NCBI GenBank assembly: GCA_964016985.1
Contig: OZ024827.1
Location: 59,994,681 to 60,058,680, forward strand
Length of the DNA: 64,000 nucleotides
Direction of reading: 5' to 3'
Source: Anodontia alba
Lineage: Eukaryota > Mollusca > Bivalvia > Lucinida > Lucinidae
The notes under the pieces were generated by a model. The model made no database searches. It was given only the letters and a program-made list of their open reading frames with translations, and was not told where the DNA came from. The position numbers and the translations under genes were made by a program. Positions 22,934 through 34,858 of this stretch are shown in pieces; position 1 is the stretch's first letter; every line of letters starts with the position of its first letter.

Positions 22934-24506
22934 TATGCCCCCAACTTCAAAGAAGTTGGAGGGCCATATTGCTTCTGGGTTGTTCGTCCGTCCGTCCTTC
23001 CGTCCGTGTGTCTGTCCGTTCGTCACGCTTTTTGATGCATAGCATAACATTAAAACCGTGAATGCTACTGTTTTGAAATTTCATATATGGATTCCTCATG
23101 AAAAAATAGCTGATACATATTTTTTTTCTTGACAGGATTATGCCCCTTTTCTGAGTTATGGCCCTTTGAAAAAATATGGATGCAATCTTGTCAGCAAAAT
23201 ATCTCAAAAACTATTAAAGCTAGAGCCTTGAAACTTGATGAATAGACTGGTAGTGATGAGTAGACAACCTGATTAACTTTTGAAGAAATTTTGAAAAATA
23301 CTTCTTGAGTTATGGCCCTTTGTAATTTTGGGCAATTTTACCTTGTCAGCAAAATATCTCAAAAACTGTTAGAGCTAGAGCCTTGAAACTTAGTAAATGG
23401 ATTTGTAGTGATGAGTAGATGACCTGATTAACTTTGGAAGAAATTCTGAAAAATACTTCATGAGTTATGGCCCTTTGTAATTTTGGGCTTTTTTATCTTG
23501 TCAGCAAAATATCTCAAAAACCGTTGGAGCTAGAGCCTTGAAACTTAATGAATAGACTGGTAGTGATGAGTAGACAACCTGATTAACTTTTGAAGAAATT
23601 TTGAAAAATGCCTTTTGAGTTATGGCCCTTTGTAATTTTGGGCATTTTTACCTTGTCAGCAAAATATCTCAAAAACTGTTAGAGCTTGAGCCTTGAAACT
23701 TAGTAAATGGATTTGTAGTGATGTGTAGATGACCTGATTAACTTTTGAAGAAATTCTGAAAAACACTTCATGAGTTATGGCCCTTTGTAATTTAGGGCAT
23801 TTTTAACTTGTCAGCAAAATATCTCAAAAACTATTGAAGCTAGAGCCTTGAAACTTGATGAATAGACTGGTAGTGATGAGTAGACAACCTGATAAACTTT
23901 TGAACAAATTTTGAAATATACTTCTTGAGTTATTCCCCTTTGTAATTTTTGGCATTTTTATCTTGTCAGCAAAATATCTTCAAAAACTGTTAGAGCTAGA
24001 GCCTTGAAACTTAGTAAATGGATTTGTAGTGATGAGTAGATGACCTGATTAATTTTTGAAGAAATTCTGAAAAATACTTAATGAGTTATGGCCCTTTGTA
24101 ATTTTGGGCAATTTTACCTTGTCAGCGAAATATCTCAAAAACTGTTGGAACTAGAGCCTTGACACTTGATGAATAGACTGGTAGTGATGAGTAGACAACC
24201 TGATTAACTTTTTAAGAAATTTTGAAATATACTTCTTGAGTTATGCCCCTTTGTTATTTTGGGCATTTTTATCTTGTCAGCAAAATATCTCAAAAACCAT
24301 TAGAGCTAGAGACTTGAAACTTGGTGAATTGATTGGTAATGATGAGTAGATGACCTGATTAATTTTTTTGTAAATTCTGAAAAATATTTCACAAGTAATG
24401 GCCCTTTGTAAATTTGGGCATGTGTCCCTTGTGAACAAAATATCTCAAAAACTATTGAAGCTGAAATTTGATGAATAGATTGGTAGCGATGAGTAGATGA
24501 CCTGAT
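22934..24506 (+). repeat. Family A element, copy without 3' end
   Basis: The hairpin TATGCCCCCAACTTCAAAGA, then AGTTGGAGGGCCATATTGC, opens the element. The core is about nine units of about 150 bp: GCAAAATATCTCAAAAACT, GAGCTAGAGCCTTGAAACTT, GATGAGTAGATGACCTGATT, and GAGTTATGGCCCTTTGTAAT. It runs directly into the next family A element, so it appears to have been invaded or joined at a unit boundary. Confidence 0.85.
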
Positions 24507-25470
24507 TATGCCCCCAGTTTCGAATGAAATTGATGGGGCATATTATTTTGCCTTCATTTGTCCATCCGACTGTTTGTTCGTTCATCAAGCTTTTTTTGTG
24601 CATGCCATATCTTAAGAACCCTGCACGCTAGGGTTTTGAAATTTTATATTTGGGTTCCCAATGAAAAAATAGCCGACCCGTATTTTGTTTCTTGTCTAGC
24701 ATGTTTATTTAAAGTTATGCCCCTTTGAAAAAAATCAGAATTAAATCTTGTGAGCAAGATATCTTGAAAAGTATTTAAGCTGGGTTCTTGAAATTCGATA
24801 CAGTGAGTGGGAATGATGTGTACATTACCCGATTATATTTTGAGAGAATTCCATGAAAATATTGATAAAGTTACGGCCCTTTGCAGTTCTGCTCATTTTG
24901 ACCTTGTCAGCAAGATTTCTCGAAAAGCACTTAAGCTAGGGTCTTGAAATATTATATGCTGATTGGGGATGATGTGGAGATTACCTGGTTTGTTTTTTAG
25001 GGAATTCCATGAAAAATTGATGTAGTTATGGCCCTTTGTAGTTCTAGGCATTTTGACTTTTTCAGCAAGATATCTCAAAAAGTATTTAAGCTAGAGCCAT
25101 GATATTTGGTATACTGATTGGGATTGAGGAGGAGATCACCTGAATAAATTTTGAACCAATTAAATGAAATGTTGGAGTTATGGCCCTTCGCAATTTCGGG
25201 CCATTTAATGTCGTTGCTTTATTGTGTATAGCATAAGTTTAGAACCATGTATGCTAATGTTTTGAAATTTCATGTTTTGATTCCTCATGAAAAAATAGGT
25301 GATCCGTATTTTTTTCTTATCCCAATCATCTCCTATTTTAGAGTTATTTCCCTTTGATAAAATAACATTGAAATCATATATTTGTACTGTTGTTACCATC
25401 ATGGCTAAGCAGTGTTGGAGCCAAACAGTGTTAGAGTCAGGCAGTTGGGGGCATAGTGTTTTACAAACAT
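24507..25470 (+). repeat. Family A element, complete
   Basis: The hairpin TATGCCCCCAGTTTCGAATG, then AAATTGATGGGGCATATT, is at 24507. The end is GTTGGGGGCATAGTGTTTTA at about 25444-25463. The core units (GCAAGATATCTCGAAAAGTA, TTTAAGCTAGGGTCTTGAAA, TATGCTGATTGGGGATGATG) are the same as those at 1-72 and 950-1500. Confidence 0.83.
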
Positions 25471-25558
25471 CAGCTCTAGTTTCAGAGTGTTTATGTGTTC
25501 TTTGTGTGCAAGAGCAAGGTTTGTACATTTTATTTGACTTCACTGCACCTAGTCTTAA

Positions 25559-25757
25559 CCCTTGACATGCTGAATAAATTAAGATGCTATGCCCACTTCC
25601 TGTTTTCAGCCAATCAGATCACTTGATCTAGGTTGCTGATACAAATTGACATCCTTAATGGCAAACGGTGTCGATTCAGATCAGTTGGCAGAACCAACTG
25701 ATCTGGATCTACACTGTTTGTAAAGACAGGGTATATCCGGGTTCAGCAGGACTAGGG
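25559..25757. mobile_element. piggyBac-like MITE, copy 1
   Basis: This 199-bp element is flanked on both sides by TTAA. Its ends begin CCCTTGACATGCTGAA and close TTCAGCAGGACTAGGG, an imperfect inverted repeat of about 16 bp. A central palindrome (GATCAGTTGG...CCAACTGATC) and the sequence ACACTGTTTG are shared with the two other copies. TTAA plus CCC termini is the piggyBac pattern. Confidence 0.85.
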
Positions 25758-25810
25758 TTAAGTGTCATGTGGCATTAGTGAAAAGTCTTCTTGTACTTCA
25801 TCAAAATGCA

Positions 25811-26225
25811 TTTTTATACCTCCACCCCCACTGCCCCCCCCCCCCCCCCCCCCCCTAGTGGCAGGGTAAAATGGTATTATGTTGGTTGTCTGTTGTGTCC
25901 GTCCACTCGTCAGTCTGTCATACATACATCCATATTTTCATTTCTGGAAGATGACATGAGTAAATGTCAGTGGATTTTCACCAAACTTGGTTTGTGTTTT
26001 GATATTGTAGAGATCTGGATTTAGATGGCTTATTGGCAAAGTTTGTCAATTTATCTGCCTGTGACAGGTCTGTATATATGGTTCTGGACAATAACTTGAG
26101 TAAACTTAAATAGATTTCCACCAAACTTGATATGTGCAATGATAATGAGGAGATGTGGTTTGGGATTGCAAACCACATCTCATTTATTGCCTGCAACACT
26201 ATAATGGCAGGGTATTATCATTTCA
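25811..26225 (+). repeat. Family C element, short
   Basis: It opens with TTTTTATACCTCCACCCCCA and TAGTGGCAGGGTAAAATGGT and closes with CTATAATGGCAGGGTATTAT. The core unit has TTTCTGGAAGATGACATGAG, TAAATGTCAGTGGATTTTCA, and CCAAACTTGG. A C-run of about 22 bases sits in the 5' hairpin loop. Confidence 0.75.
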
Positions 26226-26792
26226 CATTTTTATTAGCTCACCTGAGCTGAAGGCTCAAGGTGAGCTATTGTGATCATTCACTGTCTGTCTGTCGACTGT
26301 TGTCATCTGTCTGTCCCTACATCCATCTGTCTGTCCTTCCACAATTTCTTTAAACAACATCTCATAAACCACTGAGCCAGTTTTAACCAAATTTCACAGG
26401 ATAGATCCTTGGCTGATACTGACTGAAAATTGTTCCAAGATTTGAAATCCATGAAGGATTCTGGTTCCATGGCAATCAAAAAAAAAAGAACTTTAAAAAT
26501 CTTCTTGTCAGAAACCACTGGACCAGTTTCAGTATAATTTGGCAGAATTGTTTCTTTGATGACCTTCTACAAAGATTGTTCCAGCCATCATGATTTGTCA
26601 AAAAAAATTCCACCAGGGGTTGGGCTTATTTTCCCTATATATCTGTATAGAACAATTAAAAAATCTTCTTGTGAGAAACCACTGGACTGATGTCAGTATA
26701 ATTTGGCAGAATTGTTCCTTTGATGACCATCTACAAAAATTGTTAAGCCATTATGATTTGTCAAAAAAAAATGGCCACCAGCAGAGAGCAGA

Positions 26793-27090
26793 GGTGTAAA
26801 ATTCCCTCAAAACTTACTCGCTTACTCGCCCTTATGGTCTAAATTTTTCATTTAGATGCTAAAAATGAGGAAAAAGCTATTATGATTTGTCAAAAAAAAA
26901 TGGCCACCAGCAGAGAGCAGAGGTGTAAAATTCCCTCAAAACTTACTCGCTTACTCGCCCTTATGGTCTAAATTTTTCATTTAGATGCTAAAAATGAGGA
27001 AAAAGTGAAGAAATTTCCTAAAATCTCACTCGCCCTGTCTTAAAATATACTCGCAAATGCTAGCGGCAAGTGGAATTTTACACCCTTGCA
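26793..27090. mobile_element. Small TIR element with partial tandem duplication
   Basis: Left ends AGGTGTAAAATTCC (about 26793 and 26922) and right end GGAATTTTACACCCTT (about 27074-27089) are inverted. The interior carries ACTTACTCGCTTACTCGCCC and CTCACTCGCCCTGTCTTAAA. A 129-bp block (26751-26879) that includes flanking family B satellite and the left half of the element is repeated immediately at 26880-27008. Confidence 0.7.
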
Positions 27091-27940
27091 CCAGAGGGCT
27101 GGGCTTATTTTCCCTTTATATCTATATAGAACACTTTTAAAAATTTTCCTGCCAGAAACCACTTGGTGGAATTCAATACAACTTGGCAGAATTGTTTCTT
27201 TAATGACCATCTACAAAAATTGTTAAAGCTATCATGATTCGTAAAAAAAAATGGCCGCCAAGGGACGGGGCTTATTTTCCCTATATATCTACATACATAA
27301 CTATAAAAATTTTCTTGTGAAAAACTGACCAATTTCAATATAATTTCGCAGAAATGTTTCTTTGGTAATCCTCTACCAAGATTGTTGAAGCATTCGTGAT
27401 TTGTCAAAAACATGGCAGCCAGGGGCCAAGGCTTATTTTCCTTATATATCTATATAGATAACTTTAAAAATCTTCTTGTCAGAAACCATGGGACCGATCT
27501 CAATATTACTTGGCAGAAATGTTCCTTTGGTGACTTTCAACCAAGATTGTTCAAGCTAATGATTTGTAAAAAAAACATGGCTGTCGAGGGGCGGGGCTTA
27601 TTTTGCCTGTATATCTGTATAGAAAACTTTAAAAATCCTCTTGTTAGAAACCACTAGATTTCAGTATCAATGGGCAGAAATGTTCTTTTGGTGACCCTCT
27701 ACCAAGATTGTTCAAGCCCTTATGATTTGTCAAAAAACATGGCTGCCTGGGGCAGGACTTAGTTTCCCTTGTCAGAAACCACTAGACTGATTTCAATATA
27801 ATTTTGCAGAAATGTTCCTGTGATGACCCTCTACCATGATTGTTCAAGCCATGATAATTCGTTAAAAATCATGGTCGCCAGGGGGAAGAGATTATTTTCC
27901 CTATATATCTATATAGATAGTCATCATCATCATCGGGTTT

Positions 27941-28490
27941 TTGATTAACATGCAGGTACAGGAGCAACATCCACATCAGTGGGCCCCCTTCCAGGTAGCT
28001 GGCTTGCTGCACACATGGCAGATCTCACACCAGATGTCCAGTATGTCTGTCATGAGGGTCGATACCTGAGAGCTTCCACTCTGCAATCCCTCTCTGTCAG
28101 CTGCTTCCATGTCATCTTGGGCCTTCCAGGCCCATGCTTTCCATCAACCTGTATGTGAAAGGCTGTCTTGACTGCACTATTGGAGTGTTCCACATGTCCA
28201 TATCAGCGGAGCCTTCTTTTGATTAACATGCAGGTACAGGAGCAATATCCACATCAGTGGGCCCCCTTCCTGGTAGCTGGCTTGCTGCACGCATGGCAGA
28301 TCTCACACCAGATGTCCAGGTATGTCTATCATGAGGGTCGATACCTGAGAATTTCCACTCTCTGCAGTCCCTCTCTGTCAGCTGCTTCCATGTCATCTTG
28401 GGCCTTCCAGGCCCATGCTTTCCATCAACCTATATGTGAAAGGCTGTCTTGACTGCACTATTGGAGTGTTCCACATGTCCATATCAGCGG
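27941..28490 (-). repeat. Tandem duplication of LINE 3' end
   Basis: A block starting TTGATTAACATGCAGGTACA at 27941 recurs at 28219 (period 278) with few differences. The second copy continues into the rest of the LINE at CTCTCCTTCAGAATGAGG, while the first stops at GCCTTCTT. Confidence 0.85.
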
Positions 28491-28600
28491 AGCCTTCTCT
28501 CCTTCAGAATGAGGTCCAGATCCTCAATGCCAGGCGGTGTGTAGCTCATTGGATCTAGTGGTAGCAGTATCTTGCGGTTTGACATTGCAGATCAGTCTGA

Positions 28601-29263
28601 TCATTGCCCTGTCATTTGTTGGAGATGTTGGAGGTTTGGCTTTGTCAATGGCCAAGTCTCACTGTACAAGGAGCGTTGCGCTGTGCGGCCACTTGTCTTG
28701 AAAGAGAGGTGGTGGGAAGAGAGAACTGGTAGCAGCTCCTTGAACTTCTTCCAGGCGGTTTTCACACATGTTGTTGTTGAAAGTTCACAGCCACCAGCTG
28801 CTGAGAGCATGTCTCCTGGGTAGCAAAAGGAAGCTACCACCTCCAGCTTGTCAGGTCCAACCTGGACTTTTCTTCTGTGGTCTGCCGTCCAAGAGGGTGA
28901 AGTTCCCTGGCACCATGTACATCTGTAATCAGGGTGCTTTGTGAAGCATGTGTGCCCAATGCATTTCTTGTGCACCCAATGCTTGCAGCCATTGCAGAAG
29001 ATGCTGTTGCTGCCCGCTCCAATCTGACAGATGGCACATGGAAACTCACCTGAACTCTGCAGGAGGTCCAGGCACATACCACAGATCATGACCTTCATCT
29101 TTCCTGCATCTGCTCTTAGTCCTTTCTCCGTCGTTGCTTCTTTCCAAGTCAAGAGTCTTCTGACACATTCCTCAAGTGATTCAGTGATGACAGTAAGGTC
29201 ATCGGCATAGAGGTCCTCCCAGGGGACCCCAGAGCAGAACTCAAGCACAATGATGAAGAGCAT
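28601..29263 (-). pseudogene. LINE reverse transcriptase C-terminal fragment with PHD-like zinc-binding motif
   Basis: The open stretch of about 220 codons begins in the RT palm. LYADDLTVI is the catalytic motif, near residue 18. It is followed by EECVRRLLTWKEA and by a cysteine-rich insertion near residues 76-101 (CAICQ, FCNGCKHWVHKKC), with C-x2-C ... C-x2-C-x2-WVH-x2-C spacing. The segment VVASFCYPGDMLSAAGGCE is the region after the RT (family pattern 'F.YLGD.L...GG'). The remainder toward 28200 is broken by stops. It is a dead 3' fragment: it lacks the endonuclease and most of the RT. Confidence 0.85.
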
Positions 29264-30556
29264 TAAACTTTAAAAACTTTAAAAACCTTCTTGTCAGAAA
29301 CAACTTGACCAATTTCAATATAATATGGCAGAAATGTTCCTTTGGTGACCCTCTACCAAGATTGCTCAAGCCATCGTGATTTGTCAAAAACACGGTTGGC
29401 AGGGTCGGGGCTTATTTTCCCTATATGTCTATATAGAAAACTTTAAAAATCTTTGTTTGAGAAACCACTGGACCAATTTCAATATGATTTATCAGAAATG
29501 TTCCTTTGGTGACACTCTACCAAGATTGTTCAACCATCATGATGCGTCAAAAAAATATGGCCCCCAGGAGGTGGGGTTTATTTTCCCTATATATACCTTT
29601 ATAGAAATTTTAAAGATAAGATTAAAAAAAAAAATGAGGCACTGCTTGCCATATACAGCATTGCTATTCCATTATATAGAATCATCATGTCACTCTTGAA
29701 CATAAAATTTATACAAAATCTTAAAGCAGTGAACTTAGGTGAAACTTCAATAGTAAGTATCCAAATCTGTTTGCTCAGGTGAGGGATATAGGACCATCAT
29801 GGTCCTCTTGTTTCTGTTTTTACTCACAGATATTTCATACAAGTCCTCCAATTCAAAGGCCAGCTAAAATTCATCCTGTAGATATTTTGGAGTTTTGTAA
29901 ACGTGAATTTCAAGATTTTGAAACCATTTCCAGATAGCCCCAGATTAGAGGGGGGTATCCTGTAAATATTTTATGCATTTCTCCGCAAAATCTTAAGTTG
30001 TGCATACTATACTCAGTAGAAGCACCTCCATGAGATGCTTCTGATGAGTACCCACAACATAGGCTTCCATCCAGAAATAAGAAAAATATCAATTACTTTT
30101 TTGTTGAAAAAAATCCTTATCTGGAGCTATGACTCCTACAATTTTCAAACTACATCAGGACATTTGATTCCTGAATGTTTAGTACAGTAATTGGTATATA
30201 CTTACAAGTCCTGATGAGGAAATCACACTAGTACAACACAGGCACAACAATAAAAAGTATTTTTCTGTTGTGTATTCTTCATATGGAGGACAAAGAAATC
30301 TTGAAAAAAGAATCTGGAATTAAATGCACAGACAGTATAATTTATGCTTTTGAAATTTACAATAGCTGGTTCAGACCTATAGAGCTCATCCATGATACTG
30401 ACTTTAAAAATCAAAATACATGTATCACTAACTTAAAAATTATTTAGAGTTTCTTGAACTATATGGTTTATTGATCAAATGTTTTTCCCACAAAAACTGG
30501 AAAAAAAATATGAAAAAAAATATTGCTAATCACACAGCTCCAGATTAGGTGCTATT

Positions 30557-31810
30557 TAGCTCACCTGAGCCGAAGGCTCAGGATGGGCTATTGTGACCAC
30601 TCCCCATCCATCGCCCACAACTTCTCATCTGAAAACACTGGCCAATTTTCTTGAAACTTCATGTAGAGCCTTCTGTCAAACCGGGAATGTAAGATGGCCG
30701 CCATACCCATATATGTTAAAAATACTTAAAAATCTTCTTCTCCAGAACCAAGAAAGCTTTGATGCTGAATCTTGGTATATATCATTTGGGACAAAGTCTA
30801 CCAAATCTGTTCATATGATGACCCAAGGTTGACCTTTGACCTCCTCTGGGTTATCTGCCCGTGTCCCTGGGCTATATACATGTATAAAATGGAGTTATCT
30901 TTAAGCATCTTATTCTCTGAAACAGCTTGACCAATTGCACCAGATTTCACATTGGGCCTTCTGTTGAAGGGATATTGTAAATTTGTTTAATGGTTCTGCA
31001 CCTTTGAACAAGATGACCACCATACCCATATATGGTAAAAAACACTTTAAAATCTTCTCAAGAACTAAGAAAGCTTTGAGGCTGAATCTTAGTACATGTA
31101 TGTAGCATCGGGGACTCAAGGACTACCAACTTTGTTCAAATGATGATCCTAGGATGACCATTGACCTTTTTAGGGCAAGGTCAAATTTACGTCCCCATAT
31201 TTTTGTTTGGGGAAAATGTTGAAAAGTCATTTTTTCAAAATGTATTGATGACTAATGGCTGAAATGTACAATGTATGATTATAGTAGTAAAACTGTTTAC
31301 TTACAATCAATATTTTGTCACCCGGGAGTTACCCGCTCTTGCCCCTGGGCTATATACATGTTTAAAATTGTATAATCTTCAAACGTCTTTTTCTCTGAAA
31401 CCCCTTGACCAATTTTCAACAGATTTCAAGTAGGACCTTGTGTCGAAGGGGTATTATCACTTTGTTCAAATGGTTTCACACCATTGAACAAGATGGCCTC
31501 CATGACCATATATGGTAAAAACACTTAAAAATCTTCTTTTCCAGAACTAAGAAAGCTTCGAGGCTGAATCTTCATATATAGCTCCGGGGACTCAAGGGCT
31601 CCAACATTTGTACAGATGATGATCCGAGGGTGACCTTTGACCTTTTTATGGCATCCCCATACAAAATTTTGAAAAGTCATTTTTCTCAAAATGTATTAAA
31701 GACATGGCTGAAACATACAATGTATGATTAAAGTAGTAAGACTTTTTTAGTTAACAATCAAAATGTTGTTCCCTGGCGGTTATCTGCCCTTGCCCCATAG
31801 GCTATAATAA
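30557..31810 (+). repeat. Family B-like element (fourth unit type), no clear 3' end
   Basis: The 5' end TAGCTCACCTGAGCCGAAGG, then CTCAGGATGGGCTATTGTG, is recognisable. The core has two to three units of roughly 500 bp: GACCAATTTTCAACAGATTT, GAACAAGATGGCC.CCAT, CCATATATGGTAAAAACACT, AAGAAAGCTTCGAGGCTGAA, and GACCTTTGACCTTTTTA. The same unit fills 42951-44686 and 47282-47610. Confidence 0.75.
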
Positions 31811-32660
31811 AAATTGATCCACAGTTAAAGAAACTGAGCCTTATAGCTTATGCACCCAGCAAAGACTCAGATCATCATGAGTATATGTGCAGTCTGATCA
31901 GAGTATTGTTGTCCATTTGAAAAAGTCTTGGGTTCTTGGTTGTCAACAGAGTACCCAATCAAGACTGATCAGAATGCACAAATGGGCTGATCTTAGAACT
32001 TACAAGGCACACAATATCAGAAAAAATATCAGTCTCTATCCTGTTTATTTGTATACTTGCAGATATATGTAAATAGAGAGGGCCTCACGGAAGATTGGCC
32101 ATTACATATATTTATGTGTATGCTAAATGTTGTAACCCTCAATAAATAAAGTCTTTATTTACTTCCTTACACATGCTGTAAGCTACCATTGCTCCTGGTA
32201 AGACACTTTTTGAAACCAAAAATTAGTGATATTTTTTTCCATTTCTCTAGGGAAACATATTTTTGGGTACTTATTAGAAGGACCTGGCACTTCTTATGAG
32301 CACCCGCAACATATGAGCCAGGGCGTGACAAAACCAACAAAATGCCATGTGCCCCCAGCAAAGACTCAGATCAGCTTGGGCATCCATCCAGTCTGATAAG
32401 AGTCTTTGCTGTGCACTCAGTGGGTAGTTAAGGACCCAAGCTTTCTTCATGCAGACAGTGAAGACTCTGATCAGACTGGGTTGATGCCCAGACTGACCTG
32501 AGTCTTCGCTGGGTACACAGTCATTATGTAGGTTTTGTAATGCGCTGGCTCATATATTTTCCTGGAGAAATAAAATATTTTCCTGATACCCCCTGTATAT
32601 TGTGGCTGAAAAAGTGTCTCTACTTGGACCTACACCTGGTTTCTGTTTAAGGAGAAGCAG

Positions 32661-32837
32661 GAAAGATGGCTGACAGCACAGCAATGTTGTCTATTTGTGA
32701 CCCTATCCATGTGGTGCTAATAAAAACTGACCAGACAGGTGATACAACTCTTGTATCATCACATTTTCTGGAGTGGCGGCCAGTATTATCATCAACAGCC
32801 AGTAGATTAACAACATCAGTGGAACTTAAGGGAACAG
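32661..32837 (+). CDS. CEP76: CEP76 exon (C2 domain, middle)
   Basis: The exon encodes (G)KMADSTAMLSICDPIHVVLI, KTDQTGDTTLVSSHFLEWRP and a tail ending TTSVELKGTG. This is collinear with the CEP76 C2-domain stretch whose hallmarks are MADST.MLSI.DPIH, VLIKTD, and FLEWR. The acceptor is AGAAGCAG, then GAAAGATGG (phase 1). The donor is GGAACAG, then GTATGT, leaving one G that completes Gly with the next exon. The length is 177 bases. An internal ATG at 32666 is not a start; it is the conserved Met of KMADS. It lies 11.8 kb downstream of the previous exon, and its donor is followed within 20 bases by repeat H. Confidence 0.95.
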
Positions 32838-32867
32838 GTATGTACATCAAATTACTGTCCTTTTGAC

Positions 32868-33180
32868 ACCACTCAGAAAGATGCTTTTTGCTTGGTAATT
32901 TATTTCAAATGAAAACATTTTGTTCTGATTGGTCATATCTTACCAGAAACCATTTGTCATTTCTGTTCCTGTGCTTTCTTCTCAAATATTTATCCTAATA
33001 TTAAATTTACAGCCAAATATTAGTCTGACCTATGCAATTTCTATAGTAAAGTAAATTTTTGGAATTTTTAACTAAGAAAATATTTTTTACTTTTCTTTGC
33101 TGATTTTAAATTGTTGATATTGTGAAAAATTCAGAAAAATTGAACGAACGGAACATTTTTAGTTGAAGTGGACTATTAAA
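32868..33180 (+). repeat. Repeat H, copy 1 (truncated)
   Basis: It begins TTGACACCACTCAGAAAGAT, then GCTTTTTGCTTGG, and runs to TGTGAAAAATTCAGAAAAAT and GAACGAACGGAAC. The same order appears at 56478-56716 and 57748-57785. It is cut off near 33185 by a TTGTGGGAGCAACTCCTC-type satellite. Confidence 0.75.
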
Positions 33181-33810
33181 ATGGGTTTGTCCGTCCGTTG
33201 GTCCATAGACACAATGAGATAGGTAGCTTGTGGGAGCAACTCCTCATACAGTTTTAAACTGATCATTTTGAAACTTTGTCATGTTCTGAAGATGTGCATG
33301 TGGTTTTGGGGTTATCCTCAACTTTTTCCACTTTCTTGACTTAGTTTTTTCAGGTGCGATTGTGGTTGCAACTCCTCTTTGAGTTTTCCAGCAATCTTTT
33401 TGAAACTATGCCTACTTGTTCTACATAATCTGAAGATGTGTGTGTGGTTTTGGGGTTATCCTGCATTTATTTTTTATCAACTTTTTCTGCTTTTTTGACA
33501 TAGTTTTTTCTAGGTCCAATTAGTATTAGAATAGATATCTTGTGGGTGCAACTCCTCCTAGGCTTTTCCACCAATCATTTGGAAACTGCATACTTATTCT
33601 ACATGGTTTGAAGATGTGCGTGTGTTTTTGGGGTTATCCTGCCATTGTCTTTTTTTTCAACTTTTTGCATTTTTTCAACTTAGTTTTTTTACAGGTGTGA
33701 CACAGTGACGTGGGTAGCTTGTGGGTGCAACTCCTCTTACAGTTTTACACCAAACGTTTTGAAACTTTGCAGGTGTTTTTTTTTTTTCATTGTCTGAAGG
33801 TGTGCTCCTC

Positions 33811-34570
33811 TTTTTATACCCCGCCACACAATAGTGGCGGGGTATTATGGTTTCACGTTGGATGTCCGTCATACGTCCATCCGTTTTTCGTTTCCGGATG
33901 ATAACTTGAGTAAACATCAATGGATTTTCACCAAACTTGGTGTGTGCATTGGTACTGTGGAGATCTGATTTGGGATTGCTAATGGGCAAATTTCATCAAA
34001 TTTTTTACAGAGTGATCTGCCCTAGATCACTCCCATATTTTTGTTTCCGGACGATAACTTGAGTAAATAACAAGGGATTTTAACCAAACTTGCTATATTT
34101 ATTGACATTAAGGAGATCTGGTATGGAATTGCTAATGGGCAAATTTCGTCAAATTTTTAAGGAGTTACCTGCCCAAGACACGCCCATATTTTCATTTCCA
34201 GACAATAACTTGAGTAAATATATAGGGATTTTAACCAAACTTGCTGTATGCATTGACCTTAAGGAGATCAGTTTTGGAATTGCTAATGGGCAAATTTCGT
34301 CAAATTTTTACGGAGTTAACTGCCCAAGGCACGCCCATATTTTTGTTTCTGGACAATAACTTGAGTAAATAACAAGGCCTTTTAACCAAACTTGCTATAT
34401 GCATTGATATTATCAAGATCTGGTTTGGTATTGTTATCTGTCCATTGATATTATCAAGATCTGGTTTAGGATTGTTATCTGTCCCTCCATCATTTTCTTT
34501 CCAGAATTTTTGCAACGATAACTTTAATACATATTAAAACAAATAATTGCTCTGGCGGGGTATTATGCTT
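33811..34570 (+). repeat. Family C element inserted in another satellite
   Basis: The 5' hairpin is TACCCCGCCACACAATAGTG, then GCGGGGTATTATGG. The 3' end is GCTCTGGCGGGGTATTATGC. The core has about four units of about 120 bp: TTTCCGGACGATAACTTGAG, TAAATAACAAGGGATTTTAA, CCAAACTTGCTATATGCATT, and GGGCAAATTTCGTCAAATTT. It splits a repeat of TTGTGGGTGCAACTCCTC units (33185-33810), which resumes at 34571. Confidence 0.85.
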
Positions 34571-34635
34571 GTGGTGCTTTTATTGGGGTTATACTCCCAT
34601 TAGTTTCTTATCAACTTTTTCCACTTTTTCGTTAT

Positions 34636-34671
<36 letters not shown>

Positions 34672-34764
34672 ACATTATGAAAACATGCCTATTTAGATAT
34701 ATTGAGACTTTTACCACAAAAAAAAATGAAAACTTTCAGATGAAAAATTCTGGTAGTTTTCATA

Positions 34765-34858
34765 TTTCTGCTCAAAACATAGATTGTGGGTACTTGTTAG
34801 AACCACCTCAGCAAGGTGGTTCTAATGAGTACCTATAATCTATGTTTTTGAGCAGAAA
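34765..34858. repeat. Long hairpin of the GTGGGTACTCATTAGAA family
   Basis: TTTCTGCTCAAAACATAGAT pairs with ATCTATGTTTTTGAGCAGAAA, and AGAACCACCT pairs with AGGTGGTTCT, giving arms of about 44 bp with few mismatches. Related hairpins occur at 20457-20530, 29990-30070, 32250-32320, 41258-41325, 47655-47710, 54160-54240, 55470-55555, 61385-61680 and 62305-62370. Confidence 0.8.

Larger units (their letters stand above)
27919..29268 (-). mobile_element. 5'-truncated non-LTR retrotransposon (LINE) inserted in a family B repeat
   Basis: Read on the minus strand, this insertion starts (5' truncated) near 29268 with the reverse transcriptase palm motif LYADDL. It ends near 27919 in a short (TGA)n-like tail, seen on the + strand as TCATCATCATCATC. 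Flanking bases on both sides are family B satellite (TATAGATA before, ACTTTAAAAA after), so it interrupts one unit. The 3' 278 bp are present twice in tandem. Tails of simple ATGATG repeats are typical of some LINE clades such as RTE, but I do not assign a clade. Confidence 0.85.
26235..29813 (+). repeat. Family B element with a third tandem unit, split by a LINE
   Basis: The 5' palindrome is TAGCTCACCTGAGCTGAAGG, then CTCAAGGTGAGCTATTGTG. The 3' end is CTCAGGTGAGGGATATAGG, then GGTCCTCTTGTTT. Units of about 140-150 bp carry CTTTAAAAATCTTCTTGTCA, GAAACCACTGGACC, TTCAATATAATTTGGCAGAA, ATGTTCCTTTGGTGACC, and TCATGATTTGTCAAAAAA. The LINE at 27919-29268 and a small TIR element at about 26793-27090 interrupt it. 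Confidence 0.87.
20881..32660 (+). other. CEP76 intron of 11.8 kb
   Basis: The intron is bounded by GTATGG and GAAGCAG. It holds an inverted pair of repeat G around a SINE and a LINE tail, family A elements, a piggyBac-like MITE, a family C element, a family B element carrying a LINE, and a second family B-like element. The stretch 31811-32600 holds copies of a CAGCAAAGACTCAGATCAG hairpin-like repeat and no gene. Confidence 0.85.
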
